Shown here in pieces: positions 23,159-34,530 of a stretch of 64,000 nt of DNA; the stretch's first letter is position 1, and each line of letters starts with the position of its first letter. The notes under the pieces were generated by a model. The model worked only from the letters and a program-made list of their open reading frames with translations, made no database searches and was not told the DNA's origin. The translations under genes were made by a program, and so were the position numbers. The stretch is from Cordylochernes scorpioides (lineage: Eukaryota; Arthropoda; Arachnida; Pseudoscorpiones; Chernetidae). The stretch covers positions 94,768,922-94,832,921 of the forward strand of contig CP092872.1 in NCBI GenBank assembly GCA_030710605.1, written 5' to 3'.

Positions 23159-23339
23159 CAGTACAACTACCTCCCTGTAAAGGACAACACCTAATTGCAG
23201 AGCCAAAGTTTCCTTTAGGGAGAGATGTCCTCTTACCGGAGAGTTACTAAATTGTTAAAATGGTAATTTTGAAAATGAAAACTGTCCTTTGTAGAGAGTT
23301 GTCCGCTAGCGGGGTATCTGCTAAAGGGAGGTTCTACTG
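23159..23339. mobile_element. Short copy of the 91-bp-minisatellite element
   Basis: The same termini (CAGTACAACTACCTCCCTG and GGGAGGTTCTACTG, TA-flanked) as 13149-14115, but only 181 bp with a single internal unit. It shows the unexpanded form. Confidence 0.85.
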
Positions 23340-25215
23340 TATATATGGAAGGAGTTATAGATTTCAAACCTGGAATCTGCTAATTGGTCCGATAATTGGC
23401 AAATTTGCATATTCCGTATACATTTTCACAATATCATACCTATACGAATGAAACTTCTGTACGGTATAGAGTTATGTCTGGAAAGAGTTATAGGTTCAAA
23501 CTTAGAATATTCTAATTGGCCTGATAATTGGTTAATTTGCATATTCCTATACGTTACTAGAATATCAGATCTATACGAATGAAACTTTTCACGGTATAGG
23601 GTCAGGTCTGGAAGGAGTTATAGGTTCAAACCCTGGAATATGCTATTTTGTCTGATAACGGGCGAATTTGCCTATTTCATTTATTCCATTGAGTTTCCTC
23701 AAGATTTGGCCTGTTCGGAGGCATTATTTGCTACGGAAAAGAGTGAAATTACATATCTCCGGAATAATCAAATTAGTCGATGACAACTTGCATTTATTCC
23801 TACTGCGCTTCCACAGGACCTATATAAATGAAACCATAAAGAGTTAAGACTTGGAAACAGTCCCCCAGTTATGTAATTTAGTTCGATATCTGACTTATTT
23901 ACATATTCCCTTTGCTCCACAAACTTTTCCTTAATAATTGATAAATCCTGATTTAAATTTGACACCATATAGAGGTAGGTCTGGAAAGATAAAGCCATAG
24001 CTTCAATCCCGGGAAATATGCAATTTAGTCCGATAACTGTGGTTTATTTACATATTCTCTTTGTTTCATACACGTTTCCGTAATATCTGATCTATCCTGA
24101 TATTTGAAACCATATAGAAATAGGTGTGAAAGAAGTCTCTGTTATAGCTTCAATCCCGGGAAATATGCAATTTAGTCCGATAACTGTGGTTTATTTACAT
24201 ATTCTCTTTGTTTCATACACGTTTCCGTAATATCTGATCTATCCTGATATTTGACACCATATAGAAATAGGTGTGAAAGAAGTCTCTGTTATAGCTTCAA
24301 TCCCGGTAAATATGCAATTTAGTCCTATAACTATGGTTTATTTATATATTCTCTTTGTTTCATACACGTTTCCGTAATATCTGATCTATCCTGATATTTG
24401 AAACCATATAGAAATAGGTGTGGAAGAAGTCTCTGTTATAGCTTCAATCCTGGGAAATATGCAATTTAGTCCGATAACTGTGGCTTATTTACATATTCTC
24501 TTTGTTTCATACACGTTTCCGTAATATCTGATCTATCCTGATATTTGAAACCATATAGAAATAGGTGTGGAAGAAGTCTCTGTTATAGCTTCAATCCTGG
24601 GAAATATGCAATTTAGTCCGATAACTGTGGCTTATTTACATATTCTCTTTGTTTCATACACGTTTCCGTAATATCTGATCTATCCTGATATTTGAAACCA
24701 TATAGAAATAGGTGTGGAAGAAGTCTCTGTTATAGCTTCGATCCTGGGAAATATGCAATTTAGTCCGATAACTGTGGATTATTTACACATTCTCTTTGTT
24801 TCATACACGTTTCCGTAATATCTGATCTATCCTGATATTTGAAACCATATAGAAATAGGTGTGGAAGAAGTCTCTGTTATAGCTTCAATCCCGGGAAATA
24901 TGCAATTTAGTCCGATAATTGTGGTTTATTAACATATTCTCTTTGTTTCATACACGTTTCCGTAATATCTGATCTATCCTGATATTTGAAACCATTTAGA
25001 AATAGGTGTGGAAGAAGTCTCTGTTATAGCTTCAATCCCGGGAAATATGCAATTTAGTCCGATAACTGCCTTATTTTCATATTTCCCTTTGTTCAACATA
25101 CGTTTCACCATATTTAATCTATGACACCAAGGTGTCTAACTTAGACACCATATAGAAGAAGGACTGCAAAAAATAACAGTCCTAATTTTTAACCCCGGAA
25201 TAAATAATTTACACA
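23340..25215. repeat. Satellite array with 147-bp period
   Basis: The word CTTCAATCC (or one-base variants) starts at 24001, 24148, 24295, 24442, 24589, 24736, 24883 and 25030: seven intervals of exactly 147 bp. Units are nearly identical and read GGGAAATATGCAATTTAGTC ... GTTTCATACACGTTTCC ... GAAACCATATAGAAATAGG. Upstream (23340-24000) and downstream (25060-25215) copies are diverged and of different length. Frames within it do not persist because of stops. Confidence 0.92.
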
Positions 25216-25755
25216 TATTGTTAAACCTATTATAACGGACTTATTTACATATTGTTTGACCCGCGCATACCCAAAACATATATGTCGTCACATGATGTCT
25301 GAGTTGTCAGCTATCACTACCTATGTAGGACGTTTTATCTTATCCTATTCCAGGCGCGCTGGGTCGCGGCCCGCTATCTCCACACGTCTCTAATCTTGTT
25401 ATTGTAGGGGTGTGCTAAATTTCAGCTGACGACTTTTCTTTCTTCCTACACCATGACAACAGAATGGCTAACAGCCTGAAATGTGTACGCCCCGTTGACT
25501 TTTCTTGATTTATCATGAAAGAATATTTTTTTGACAATATCCTGGAATATTTTTTAAAATAATTAACAATTAGTTGATATTTATTCTGATAGATGGCGCA
25601 AGCCATCAGCAACTTTTTAATTACACGATTAAGAGAGGCTTTTTTTTTTTTTTTACTTTATTTATCCACCTTATCCCAGTACAAATTGCATTTTTGTTAA
25701 AATTTCAATGTATTTAAGATTTTTAATTTAAACAAGGTAAAATCCTCTGGAGTAA
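25216..25755. other. Non-coding stretch between satellite and PLE pair
   Basis: No gene recognised; an AGATGGCGCAAGCCATC word at 25592 and a T16-like run near 25638. Confidence 0.4.
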
Positions 25756-25789
25756 CTTGGTAAAGAAAACATTCAAAGACAAAGAGGAT

Positions 25790-25865
25790 GAGTATCTTTT
25801 TATGAACAAGCGTTCGAGCTTTCGAGCACAAAGTCGCCCTTCAACAGGAATAAAACTACACAAAG
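25790..25865 (-). repeat. PLE 3'-terminal hammerhead-like hairpin (minus copy)
   Basis: Minus strand: TTCCTGTTGAAGGGCGACTT, then GTGCTCGAAAGCTCGAACG. GGGC and GCTC form a short stem before GAAAG. This is the position where PLE pseudo-LTRs are known to hold hammerhead motifs, though here the CTGATGA box is degenerate (CTGTTGA). Confidence 0.55.
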
Positions 25866-26069
25866 AATCAAGATACATCTATATATATATACAGGTGATT
25901 AGCATAACCAAAAACTATTATTTTTAGAGAGATAAAATTTAAGTTTTATGTATGATATACAAAACAGGCAATAGGAGAAATGTAATTATGCTAATATATG
26001 GTATAATCAACTAGTAAAGAATCTATAGGTTGTTGTATGAACAGCTTATGTAAATATATCATTGTAAAT

Positions 26070-27522
26070 TTACGGGATCTCAATGTGCCTATTGATGCTA
26101 TTATATTTCAGAGATAGCAGCGCCTCGACAACCAATCTTTTATATTTATGATGAATGTTAGAAAAATGCGAACGGGGTTCTATTGTATTAAATGTATGTC
26201 CTGTATTTGAAATGTGTTGGGCTATGAGGGATCTAGGGTCATTATTTCTGATATTTCGGATATGTTCATCGATTCTATCTTTTATGTGTCTACCAGTTTC
26301 ACCTATGTATAGGCTGGAGCAATTATTACATTTTAATGAGTATACTGCATAATTGAAGTGTATGGGTTTTGGGGGGAAACTGTTTTTGGTGATAGGGTTT
26401 CTGAGTAAAGTGCCTAAATTTGGAGTATTAGAGTAGAAGGTGCGGATACCAAAATTTTTTAGATAATTGGATATGTTGAGGCTCTGAGGGGAAAAAGGAA
26501 TAGTGCAAATAGATTTATAACTATGATTAACTGCTGTTTGTAAAGGGTTATGAAAGTATCTCAAAATAAAGTTTTTTGGGTAGCCCAATGATAATAAATG
26601 TGATAATATGGTATTTGTTTCCTGCTGTTTTGATATTTCTGTGGTACAATGAGTGAATATGCGTTTAGTTAATGTTTTGACTGTATTAATTTTATGGCTA
26701 AGTGGGCAGTGCGAAGAAAAATGTATGTATGATGGAAAAAATGACGGTTTGTAATAAACGCCTGTGGTGTATCTATTATCTATTTTCGTGATGAGTATAT
26801 CTAAGAAAGCTAAGGTGTTATTGGTCTCTATTTCAACTGTAAAACGTATATCTTGGTATAGATTATTTAATGTGGAGAAAATGTTATCAAGTGAACTGGT
26901 TTTGACTATTGCAAAGATGTCATCAATGTATCTATGCCATGATAAAATATCTATGTGGTATTGTTCAACTATATGCTTATCTATATGGCGCATTACTATT
27001 TCTGATAGTGGGGAAGATAGTGGGCTACCCATGGGTGTACCTTTTGTTTGTTTAAAATATGACTGATTAAAGTTGAATATACTGTTATCTAAACTGATTC
27101 TGATCAAGGATATTAATCTGGAAATGGTGTTATTGGGGTAATTGTGATCTGATAAGAACTTTGTGGTACAATCTATAATAAGTTGATGGGGTAGACTGGG
27201 GTATAAATTCACCACATCGAAGGATACCATGATGCTGTTGGGTAGAACCGGTGACTGCTGGATGTGGCTCAAGAAATCCGGAGTAGAAGATATGGATGCC
27301 GTGGCTCCACCATCTCTGAGCATAGGAGAAAGTAACCTGGCCAGGAAGGAAGACAAAGGGGCTGCAGGGGATAAATGGTATGCTATTATAGGTCTTAGTG
27401 GGATATTGTCTTTGTGCAATTTTGGCAGGCCATATATGTATGCTTTCCCATAAATGTTCGACATAAAGGATTTGCATTCTTCTATGGTGATGGATTTTTT
27501 CTTTACAAGAATATTAATTTCT
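26070..27522 (-). CDS. Penelope-like element RT/GIY-YIG protein, copy 1
   Basis: A long open frame (464 residues from the Met at 27464; open to a stop near 27525). Penelope-like elements copy RNA with a telomerase-related RT and cut target DNA with a GIY-YIG nuclease. Visible in order: finger motif YIYGLPKLHKDNIPLRPI, palm start MVSFDVVNLYPSLP, KGTPMGSPLSSPLSEI, the catalytic HRYIDDIFAIV, TLAFLDILI, then a cysteine pair in SLKCNNCSS and the nuclease motif SLYIGETGRHIKDRIDEH. The frame ends ...RHIEIP-stop, eight residues earlier than copy 2 (GAA changed to TAA). The 5' part of a full PLE protein is missing, so the copy is 5'-truncated. No Met-independent start evidence. Confidence 0.9.
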
Positions 27523-28644
27523 TTTTTAAATTAAGTGATGGCTAACCAACAGCATCATGGTATCCTTCGATGTGGTGAATTTATACCCCAGTCTACCCCA
27601 TCAACTTATTATAGATTGTACCACAAAGTTCTTATCAGATCACAATTACCCCAATAACACCATTTCCAGATTAATATCCTTGATCAGAATCAGTTTAGAT
27701 AACAGTATATTCAACTTTAATCAGTCATATTTTAAACAAACAAAAGGTACACCCATGGGTAGCCCACTATCTTCCCCACTATCAGAAATAGTAATGCGCC
27801 ATATAGATAAGCATATAGTTGAACAATACCACATAGATATTTTATCATGGCATAGATACATTGATGACATCTTTGCAATAGTCAAAACCAGTTCACTTGA
27901 TAACATTTTCTCCACATTAAATAATCTATACCAAGATATACGTTTTACAGTTGAAATAGAGACCAATAACACCTTAGCTTTCTTAGATATACTCATCACG
28001 AAAATAGATAATAGATACACCACAGGCGTTTATTACAAACCGTCATTTTTTCCATCATACATACATTTTTCTTCGCACTGCCCACTTAGCCATAAAATTA
28101 ATACAGTCAAAACATTAACTAAACGCATATTCACTCATTGTACCACAGAAATATCAAAACAGCAGGAAACAAATACCATATTATCACATTTATTATCATT
28201 GGGCTACCCAAAAAACTTTATTTTGAGATACTTTCATAACCCTTTACAAACAGCAGTTAATCATAGTTATAAATCTATTTGCACTATTCCTTTTTCCCCT
28301 CAGAGCCTCAACATATCCAATTATCTAAAAAATTTTGGTATCCGCACCTTCTACTCTAATACTCCAAATTTAGGCACTTTACTCAGAAACCCTATCACCA
28401 AAAACAGTTTCCCCCCAAAACCCATACACTTCAATAATGCAGTATACTCATTAAAATGTAATAATTGCTCCAGCCTATACATAGGTGAAACTGGCAGACA
28501 CATAAAAGATAGAATCGATGAACATATCCGAAATATCAGAAATAATGACCCTAGATCCCTCATAGCCCAACACATTTCAAATACAGGACATACATTTAAT
28601 ACAATAGAACCCCGTTCGCATTTTTCTAACATTCATCATAAATA

Positions 28645-29953
28645 CAAGGTATGTCCCATAAGTTCCCGGACTGGGTCCATAAAAAAAAAAGGTAAGATTT
28701 TTTTAAATTTTTTTTATTAAAACTTTTCAAAGTAATCCCCCCTTGCTTCAACGCACCAGCGCCATCGTTTCTCCCAATTGTCGAAACAGTTTTTATAAGC
28801 CTCTTTTGGAATGCTCTTCAATGCTAACGGCGATTTTTCTATTATGTCATCCCTGGTGTCAAAATGTCTTCCTTTTAGAACTGCTTTAAGTTTGGGGAAC
28901 AGGGAAAAGTCATTTGGTGCGATGTCTGGGAAATAGGGTGGTTGAAGTAGGATTTGTGTCCCGTTTTTCGCCAAAAAGCTAGTCATCAAGTGCGCTGTGT
29001 GAGGGCGAGCATTGTAATGGTGTAGGATCCAGCCACCATTAGTCCATTTTTCTGGCCTTTTTTTTTCGAATCGCTTCCCTTAGACGGCGAAGAATGCCCA
29101 AATACATTTCCTTAATAACTGTTTGGCCTGCAGGAAGATACTCGTGATGAACAATGCCCTTGTTATCCGAAAAAGCGACCAGCAACACCTTGTTTCTGGA
29201 TATTTTGGGTCTAGGCTCACCCTAACCTCTCCACTCGGCAGATTGAGGTTTGGTTTCAGGGTCATAGCCACAGACTCATGTCTCGTCGCCTGTGATTATC
29301 TTGTCTTTCCATTCTGGATCCGTTCTTGTCATTTCCATCATGTCCTCACAGGTTGCAAGCCGACACAGTTTTTGCTCATTGGTGAGGAATCTTGGGATGA
29401 ATTTTGCAGGAGTCTTTTTGAGCTTCAAATCTTCGGTTACGATCCTTCCAATCGTTGTTTTAGAGATGCCTGTGTCTTGCTCTAGCTCCAGCAAAGTGGT
29501 TCGAGGATTTTCTTTTATCAAATCGGTGATTTTTTGCACATTTTCATCAGTCCTTTGAAATTTTGGGCGTCCTTGACGAGGATCATCTTCAATGGAAATT
29601 CTGCCAGCTTTAAATCTAGAATGCCATTCAAAAACAGTTGTTCTCTTTGGGGCGTCATTGGGGAATGCTTTATTAAGCATTTCAAAAGTTTCGGTTGCTG
29701 ATATTTGAAGTTTCACACAAAATTCTATGCAAATCCTCTGCTTCAATTTTTGTTCCATCGTAAAATCGCCGCAGCGCTAGGTGTGACCTTTAAATAAATT
29801 AGAATAACCTTGGCGCGCGCGCAAGTACCGCCTCGATATTGGTACCACCGTGTAGCCAGATATTTTTCTATAATAAAAAGTCAAATTTATTTACATTTTT
29901 CATTTATTTATTTTTTTATGGACCCAGTCCGGGAACTTATGGGACATACCTTG
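28645..29953 (-). mobile_element. Mariner-family transposon inserted into the PLE
   Basis: 1309 bp with inverted ends CAAGGTATGTCCCATAAGTT and its complement, continuing through CCCGGACTGGGTCCATA. TA at 28643-28644 and 29954-29955. The empty target (CATAAATATAAAAGATTGG) survives in the sister PLE at about 26134-26152 on the opposite strand, so insertion and TA duplication are proven inside this window. Confidence 0.96.
28717..29758 (-). pseudogene. Mariner transposase, inactivated
   Basis: Minus strand. 29758-29276 is the intact N-terminal half: HTH region (FEMLNKAFPNDAPKRTTVFE, GRPKFQRTDENV) and the first catalytic Asp in IITGDET. A TGA then replaces the usual Trp after GDET. The middle (29275-28990) carries further stops and frame damage. 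The C-terminal part (about 29040-28717) has HHYNARPHTAH, in which the second catalytic Asp has become Tyr, and PPYFPDIAPNDFSLF. The final Asp is at D34D spacing. Nonsense, frameshift and a lost catalytic residue together show it is dead although its host PLE copies are nearly identical. Confidence 0.9.
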
Positions 29954-30239
29954 TATAAAAGATTGGTTGTCGAGGCGCTGCTATCTCTGAAATATAATAG
30001 CATCAATAGGCACATTGAGATCCCGGAAATTTACAATGATATATTTACATAAGCTGTTCATACAACAACCTATATATTCTTTACTAGTTGATTATACCAT
30101 ATATTAGCATAATTACATTTCTCCTATTGCCTGTTTTGTATATCATACATAAAACTTAAATTTTATCTCTCTAAAAAAATAATAATAGTTTTTGGTTATG
30201 CTAATCACCTGTATATATATATAGATGTATCTTGATTCT

Positions 30240-30347
30240 TTGTGTAGTTTTATTCCTGTTGGAGGGCGACTTTGTGCTCGAAAGCTCGAACGCTTGTTCA
30301 TAAAAAGATACTCATCCTCTTTGTCTTTGAATGTTTTCTTTACCAAG
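30240..30347 (+). repeat. PLE 3'-terminal hammerhead-like hairpin (plus copy)
   Basis: TTCCTGTTGGAGGGCGACTT then GTGCTCGAAAGCTCGAACG, followed by ATAAAAAGATACTCATCCTC and the element end CTTTACCAAG. Mirror of 25756-25865. Confidence 0.55.
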
Positions 30348-30384
30348 ATTTTTAATTATTTTAAAGCTATCTCTTTCTTTTTTT

Positions 30385-30570
30385 TTTAGATAAAATAATA
30401 TTCTACTGTCCTTAGCGCGATAAGAAAAATATTTGAGACGGGTCCCTGGCTCATCTATGTTGAAACGATTGATAGGGTTCAATACTGGTGAGCCAGGTCC
30501 TCTCAAAATGTTCCTAGTTATAGTAAAGATAGTTGAAAAATTGTTTTAATTTTAAAAAGTAGCGTTGTAT
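30385..30570. mobile_element. Diverged MITE family P hairpin
   Basis: TTCTACTGTCCTTAG and GGTCCCTGGCTCATC on the left, GTGAGCCAGGTCCTC and AGTAAAGATAGTTGAA on the right, form an inverted repeat. The CTGATGA box has decayed to CTGGTGA. Confidence 0.6.
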
Positions 30571-30946
30571 ATATAACTTCTATTCTTGGTTATTGATAAC
30601 ACGCCCTTTAAAAAGTGACAAATATAAATTCTTTTAATTATTTCAAACATTGTGAAAAATCACCTTTTTTCAATTTGTTTTATTCCGCAAATGAAAACAG
30701 CGAAAATAAAATAAAAGAGACGGAGGATGATCATCAAGACTTTCAAACATAATGTGATTTAATATGAAGTAAATGATAAGCAAGTGTTTTTATGTTTCAC
30801 TGAATATTTTACCTCTTCACTCAGTATATGATTGTCGTCCCACACCGCGTTTATTTGCATACCTATATATATCTAATTATTCACTGGCAGTAGTTGAAGT
30901 ATTTATTTTCTTCTATTTTTTAGTGATTTAAAAAATAAAATAAATA
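30571..30946. other. Non-coding stretch, partly duplicated from 14.1 kb
   Basis: 30816-30930 is the inverted counterpart of 14130-14235 (CGCGTTTATTTGCATACC shared). No gene. Confidence 0.55.
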
Positions 30947-31747
30947 CAGTAGAACCTCCCTTTAGCAGACACCCCGCTAGCAGACACCTCTCCACAAAGG
31001 AAAGTTTTCATTTGCAAAATTACCATTTTTACTATTTAGCAACTATCCGGTAAGAGGATACCTCTCCTTAAAGGACACTTTAGCTTTGCAATTATGTGTT
31101 GTCCTTTACAGAGAGGTTGTTTTACTTTATCAACTTTCTGGTAAGAGGACAAATCTCTCTAAGGGACTCTTTAGCTCTGCAACTAGGTGTTGTCCTTTAC
31201 AGAGAGGTTGTTTCACTTTATCAACTTTCTGGTAAGAGGACACTTCTCTCTAAAGGACTTTAGCTCTGCAACTAGGTGTCCTTTACAGAGAGGTAGTTCT
31301 ACTGTAGTAACTCTCTGGTAAGATGACACCTCTCCTTAAAGGAAACTTTAGCTTTGCAATTAGGTGTTGTCCTTCACAGAGAGGTTGTTTTACTGTATCA
31401 ACTTTCCGGTAAGAGGACACCTCTCTCTAAAGGACACTTTGGCTCTGCAACTAGGTGTTGTCCTTTACATAGAGGTTCTACTGTAGCAACTTTCTGGTAA
31501 GAGCACACCTCTCTCTAGAGGACATTTTGGTTCTGCAACTAGGGTTGTACTTTACAGAGAGGTTGTTTCACTTTATCAACTTTCTGGTAAGAGGACACTT
31601 CTCTCTAAAGGACTTTAGCTCTGCAACTAGGTGTCCTTTACAGAGAGGTAGTTTTACTGTATCAACTCTCCAGTAAGAGGACATCTCTCTCTAAAGGACA
31701 CTTTAGCTCTGTAACTAGGCGTTGTCCTTTACAGAGAGGTTCTACTG
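30947..31747. mobile_element. Minisatellite-bearing TA element, inverted copy
   Basis: Starts CAGTAGAACCTCCCTTTAGC and ends GAGAGGTTCTACTG between TA dinucleotides, in the opposite orientation to 13149-14115. About eight diverged internal units with GGTAAGAGGACACCTCTC and GTGTTGTCCTTTACAGAGAG; units vary in length more than at 13 kb. Confidence 0.82.
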
Positions 31748-32195
31748 TATGTTTAAAATTTATTTTTAATAAATTATTTATTTATATAATTTTTTTTATT
31801 AATTTCACTCTCACTGGGTTTGACAGTGTATCTTGAGACGCTAATTGTTCTCATTACCACAGCATCGATTAAGCTGACATTTGACCAATATGACATGGTA
31901 CAGAAGAGTAAGTTAATTCCTTATTTTCCAAAAAAATTGGGGAGAAATATTAAAATGGCATCTGTCTGTTTCGATATATTTATCCTATATTTTTATCTCC
32001 TAATATAGTAAAAAAAGACTTGGGAAAAGAATACAAAACTAAATGTTAATTACAAGTTTTTATTAAACAGCGCAAGTGAATTGAAAAATGTCGAAATAAT
32101 TTCTAATTAAGAAACATGTCGTTTTTAGTTACCGAGCTGTGTAATAAAAATAGATTAAAATTTAGAAAAAAATAAATACAAAAATATCACATATA
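31748..32195. other. AT-rich spacer between two minisatellite elements
   Basis: No gene; 448 bp separating the inverted element at 30947-31747 from the forward one at 32196-32999. Confidence 0.5.
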
Positions 32196-32999
32196 CAGGA
32201 CTCTCTGTAAAGGACAACACCTAGTTACAGAGCAAAAGTGCCTTTTAAGGAGAGGTGTCCTCTTACCAGAGAGTTTCTACAGTAGAGCTACCTCTCTGTA
32301 AATGACAACACCTAGTTGTAGAGCTAAAATGTACTTTAGGGAGAGATGTCATCTTACCAGAGAGTTGCTACAGTAGAACTACCTCTCTCTAAAGGACGCC
32401 TAGTTGTAGAGCCAAAGTATTCTTTAGGGAGAGGTGTCCTATTACCAGAGAGTTGTTATAGTAGAACCTCTCTGTAAATGACAACACCTAGTTGTAGAGC
32501 TAAAATGTACTTTAGGGAGAGATGTCCTTTTACCAGAGAGTTGCTACAGTTGAACTACCTTTCTGTAAAGGACAACACCTAGTTGTAGAGCCAAAGTGTC
32601 CTTTAGGGAGAGGTGCCCTCTTACCAGAGAGTTGTTATAGTAGAACCTCTCTGTAAAGGACAACACCTAGTTGCAGAGAAACAAAGTGTCCTTTAGAGAG
32701 AGGTGTCCTCTTACCAGAGAGTTACTACAGTAGAGCTAGCTCTCTGTAAAGGACAAAACCTAGTTAGAGAGCTAAAATGTCCTTTAGGGACACGTGTCTT
32801 TTTACCAGAGAGTTTCTACAGTAGAGCTACCTCTCTGTAAAGGACAACACCTAGTTACAAAGCCAAAGTGTCTGTTAGGGAGACGTGTCCTCTTACCAGA
32901 GAATTTCTAATTAGTAAAAATGGCAATCTTAGTGATTAAAACCGTCTTTTGTATTGAGGTGTCCTCTATCAGGAATGTCCTTTCATAGAGATTCTACTG
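32196..32999. mobile_element. Minisatellite-bearing TA element, forward copy
   Basis: Left end decayed (CAGGACTCTCTGTAAAGG), right end ATAGAGATTCTACTG, TA-flanked. About eight internal units of AGAACTACCTCTCTGTAAAG...TTACCAGAGAGTTGCTACAG. It ends with the single-copy tail AGTAAAAATGGCAATCTTAG also found at 14041 and 23250. Confidence 0.82.
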
Positions 33000-33164
33000 T
33001 ATATATTTACACTATTTTTATTCCTTTTATAAATATAGATGTACACCCCCCCCCTATGGTACAACACTTTAACAGTCTTTATGTTGTCTTTCTTTTACTA
33101 TCATTGGAAGTTGGTGTAAGTTAAATTTTTATTTTTGATTTTTTTCCATATATTTGTTTAAAAT

Positions 33165-33432
33165 TTTACACAAATAAATTTACTGGCAATGCGTTTCTTT
33201 TAAATATCATCAAATATTATCTCTACAGACCTTACTGCAATGATATGAGTTATTGAATGAGAGGGCTTGGCTCATCAGTAGTTAACCCTCTCAGCGGTTT
33301 CGCCAAATTAATCTCTAGACCGCTCTACTATTGTATTGGATTGGTTTGGAGTATACCCTGTATTTTCTATGGAAGGCAGCTTAGGGGTGTTTAGTGAACT
33401 ATGGACATAAGCTTATAGGTCTGTAGAGGTAC
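33165..33432. mobile_element. MITE family P, left part
   Basis: Closest to the 15275 copy: TTACACAAATAAATTTACTG, GACCTTACTGCAATGATATG, then on the minus strand TTGGC-GAAA ... CTGATGA-GCCAA (33265-33306). It reaches TGGACATAAGCTTATAGG but lacks the full right arm. Confidence 0.75.
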
Positions 33433-34530
33433 ATACATATAATTTCAAGGTATTCTCTATCTTCTCTCTTATCATTATTATTAACATTATTAAGATTATT
33501 ATCCCTATAGTACACGTCGTACAGGGCCATGATAGTCATGGTGTAAATAAGATGACCTGGGTTGTTTTATATGAGCAGAAATTAATATCATTATCTTCTA
33601 ACTGAGACTGTTGTTTCTATAAGTGAGTAGAAAAGGGGATCACAAAGTTTATATAGCCTTTATATTATTTTTGTGCTATAAATATTTAAGAGTTACATTT
33701 AACGAAAGAAGAACAAAATATAGCGGGATACACTTTAATATCGTTGGTGTAGTGAAAAATGAAACCAAAACAAATTGACGACAATCGCAGACGACGTTTC
33801 CCAAACTTTACTATGTGAATTAGCAGGCCGGCCATTATGGAGATTACTCTGTGAGCTGTTATCATCATCACTCAGAGTGGATTAATGAATGGCAGGGCTA
33901 CGTCACATTTCATTACAGCGCGCTGCTTCTTTCGGAGACATACAAGATGACACAACTTCATTACGTCTACACTTTTTCTAAAACGTATTTGCATATAGCT
34001 GTTGTTTTATGTCTGCTTTTTTTATTTGTGTTATGTGTACTCTCCTACCTAATATTCAATAATCTTAGGTAATGTAGGTTTTCATTAAAATATATTGTAT
34101 GCTACTGAAAAGTTATATATTTGCATAATATTTTACTATTACAGAATTATCATAAGAACTAAAAACATGAATATCTCACGCTATATATTGATTACATCAC
34201 ACAACAACAACCAAGCCCTTGGTCAAAACCATATATACATATTATATATTACAATTTGCATTAAAATGTTTTTGTTTCACTCGGAATATATAGAGAACTT
34301 TTTTGCATATAAACATAGTGTTGCACCAACGCTGATGAGTCAATGGTCAAATAAGCATATAGGATAGGTAAGGATCTCTGTTCTCTTTATTTACCTTTAT
34401 GTTGTCTCTCTTTTACTCTCATTGGAAGTTGGTTTAAGTTCATTTTGAATTATTTTTGATTTTTTCCATATAACACTGTTTATTCTTCTTCTTATTATTA
34501 TATTATTATCAGCATCCCTATAGTACACGT
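33433..34530. other. Non-coding stretch with SINE-end fragments
   Basis: 33500-33545 and 34505-34530 are 3' ends of SINE family S (minus strand; TATAGTACACGT). A block TTTTACTATCATTGGAAGTT near 33095 recurs near 34410. No gene supported. Confidence 0.5.

Larger units (their letters stand above)
27557..30051 (+). pseudogene. Penelope-like element RT/GIY-YIG protein, copy 2, split by a mariner
   Basis: Starts at MVSFDVVNLYPSLP, so the finger motif is already lost by 5' truncation at 27546. RT palm with KGTPMGSPLSS and YIDDIFAIV, then the GIY-YIG domain SLYIGETGRHIKDRIDEH, are intact. The frame is cut after HHKYK by the mariner at 28645. It resumes at 29956 with KRLVVEALLSLKYNSINRHI and ends EIYNDIFT-stop at about 30051. 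Compared with copy 1 I see only one residue change (N for Y in FNxAVYSLKC) over roughly 360 shared residues, so the pair is very young or kept alike by conversion. Confidence 0.92.
25756..30347. repeat. 1.49-kb inverted repeat made by two head-to-head PLEs
   Basis: The left arm 25756-27241 (minus-oriented PLE) and right arm 27546-30347 (plus-oriented PLE, excluding the mariner at 28645-29953) are near-identical complements. Arm lengths agree to within a few bases (about 1486 and 1491). The spacer 27242-27545 is the extra 5' part of the left copy. Both arms end at the same base, CTTTACCAAG. Confidence 0.92.

Noticed and set aside
26155..28632. Opposite-strand frames within both PLE copies (such as 26764-27066 and 27721-28023)
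   Set aside because: Identical in both copies because the PLEs are identical; no known domain; antisense shadows.
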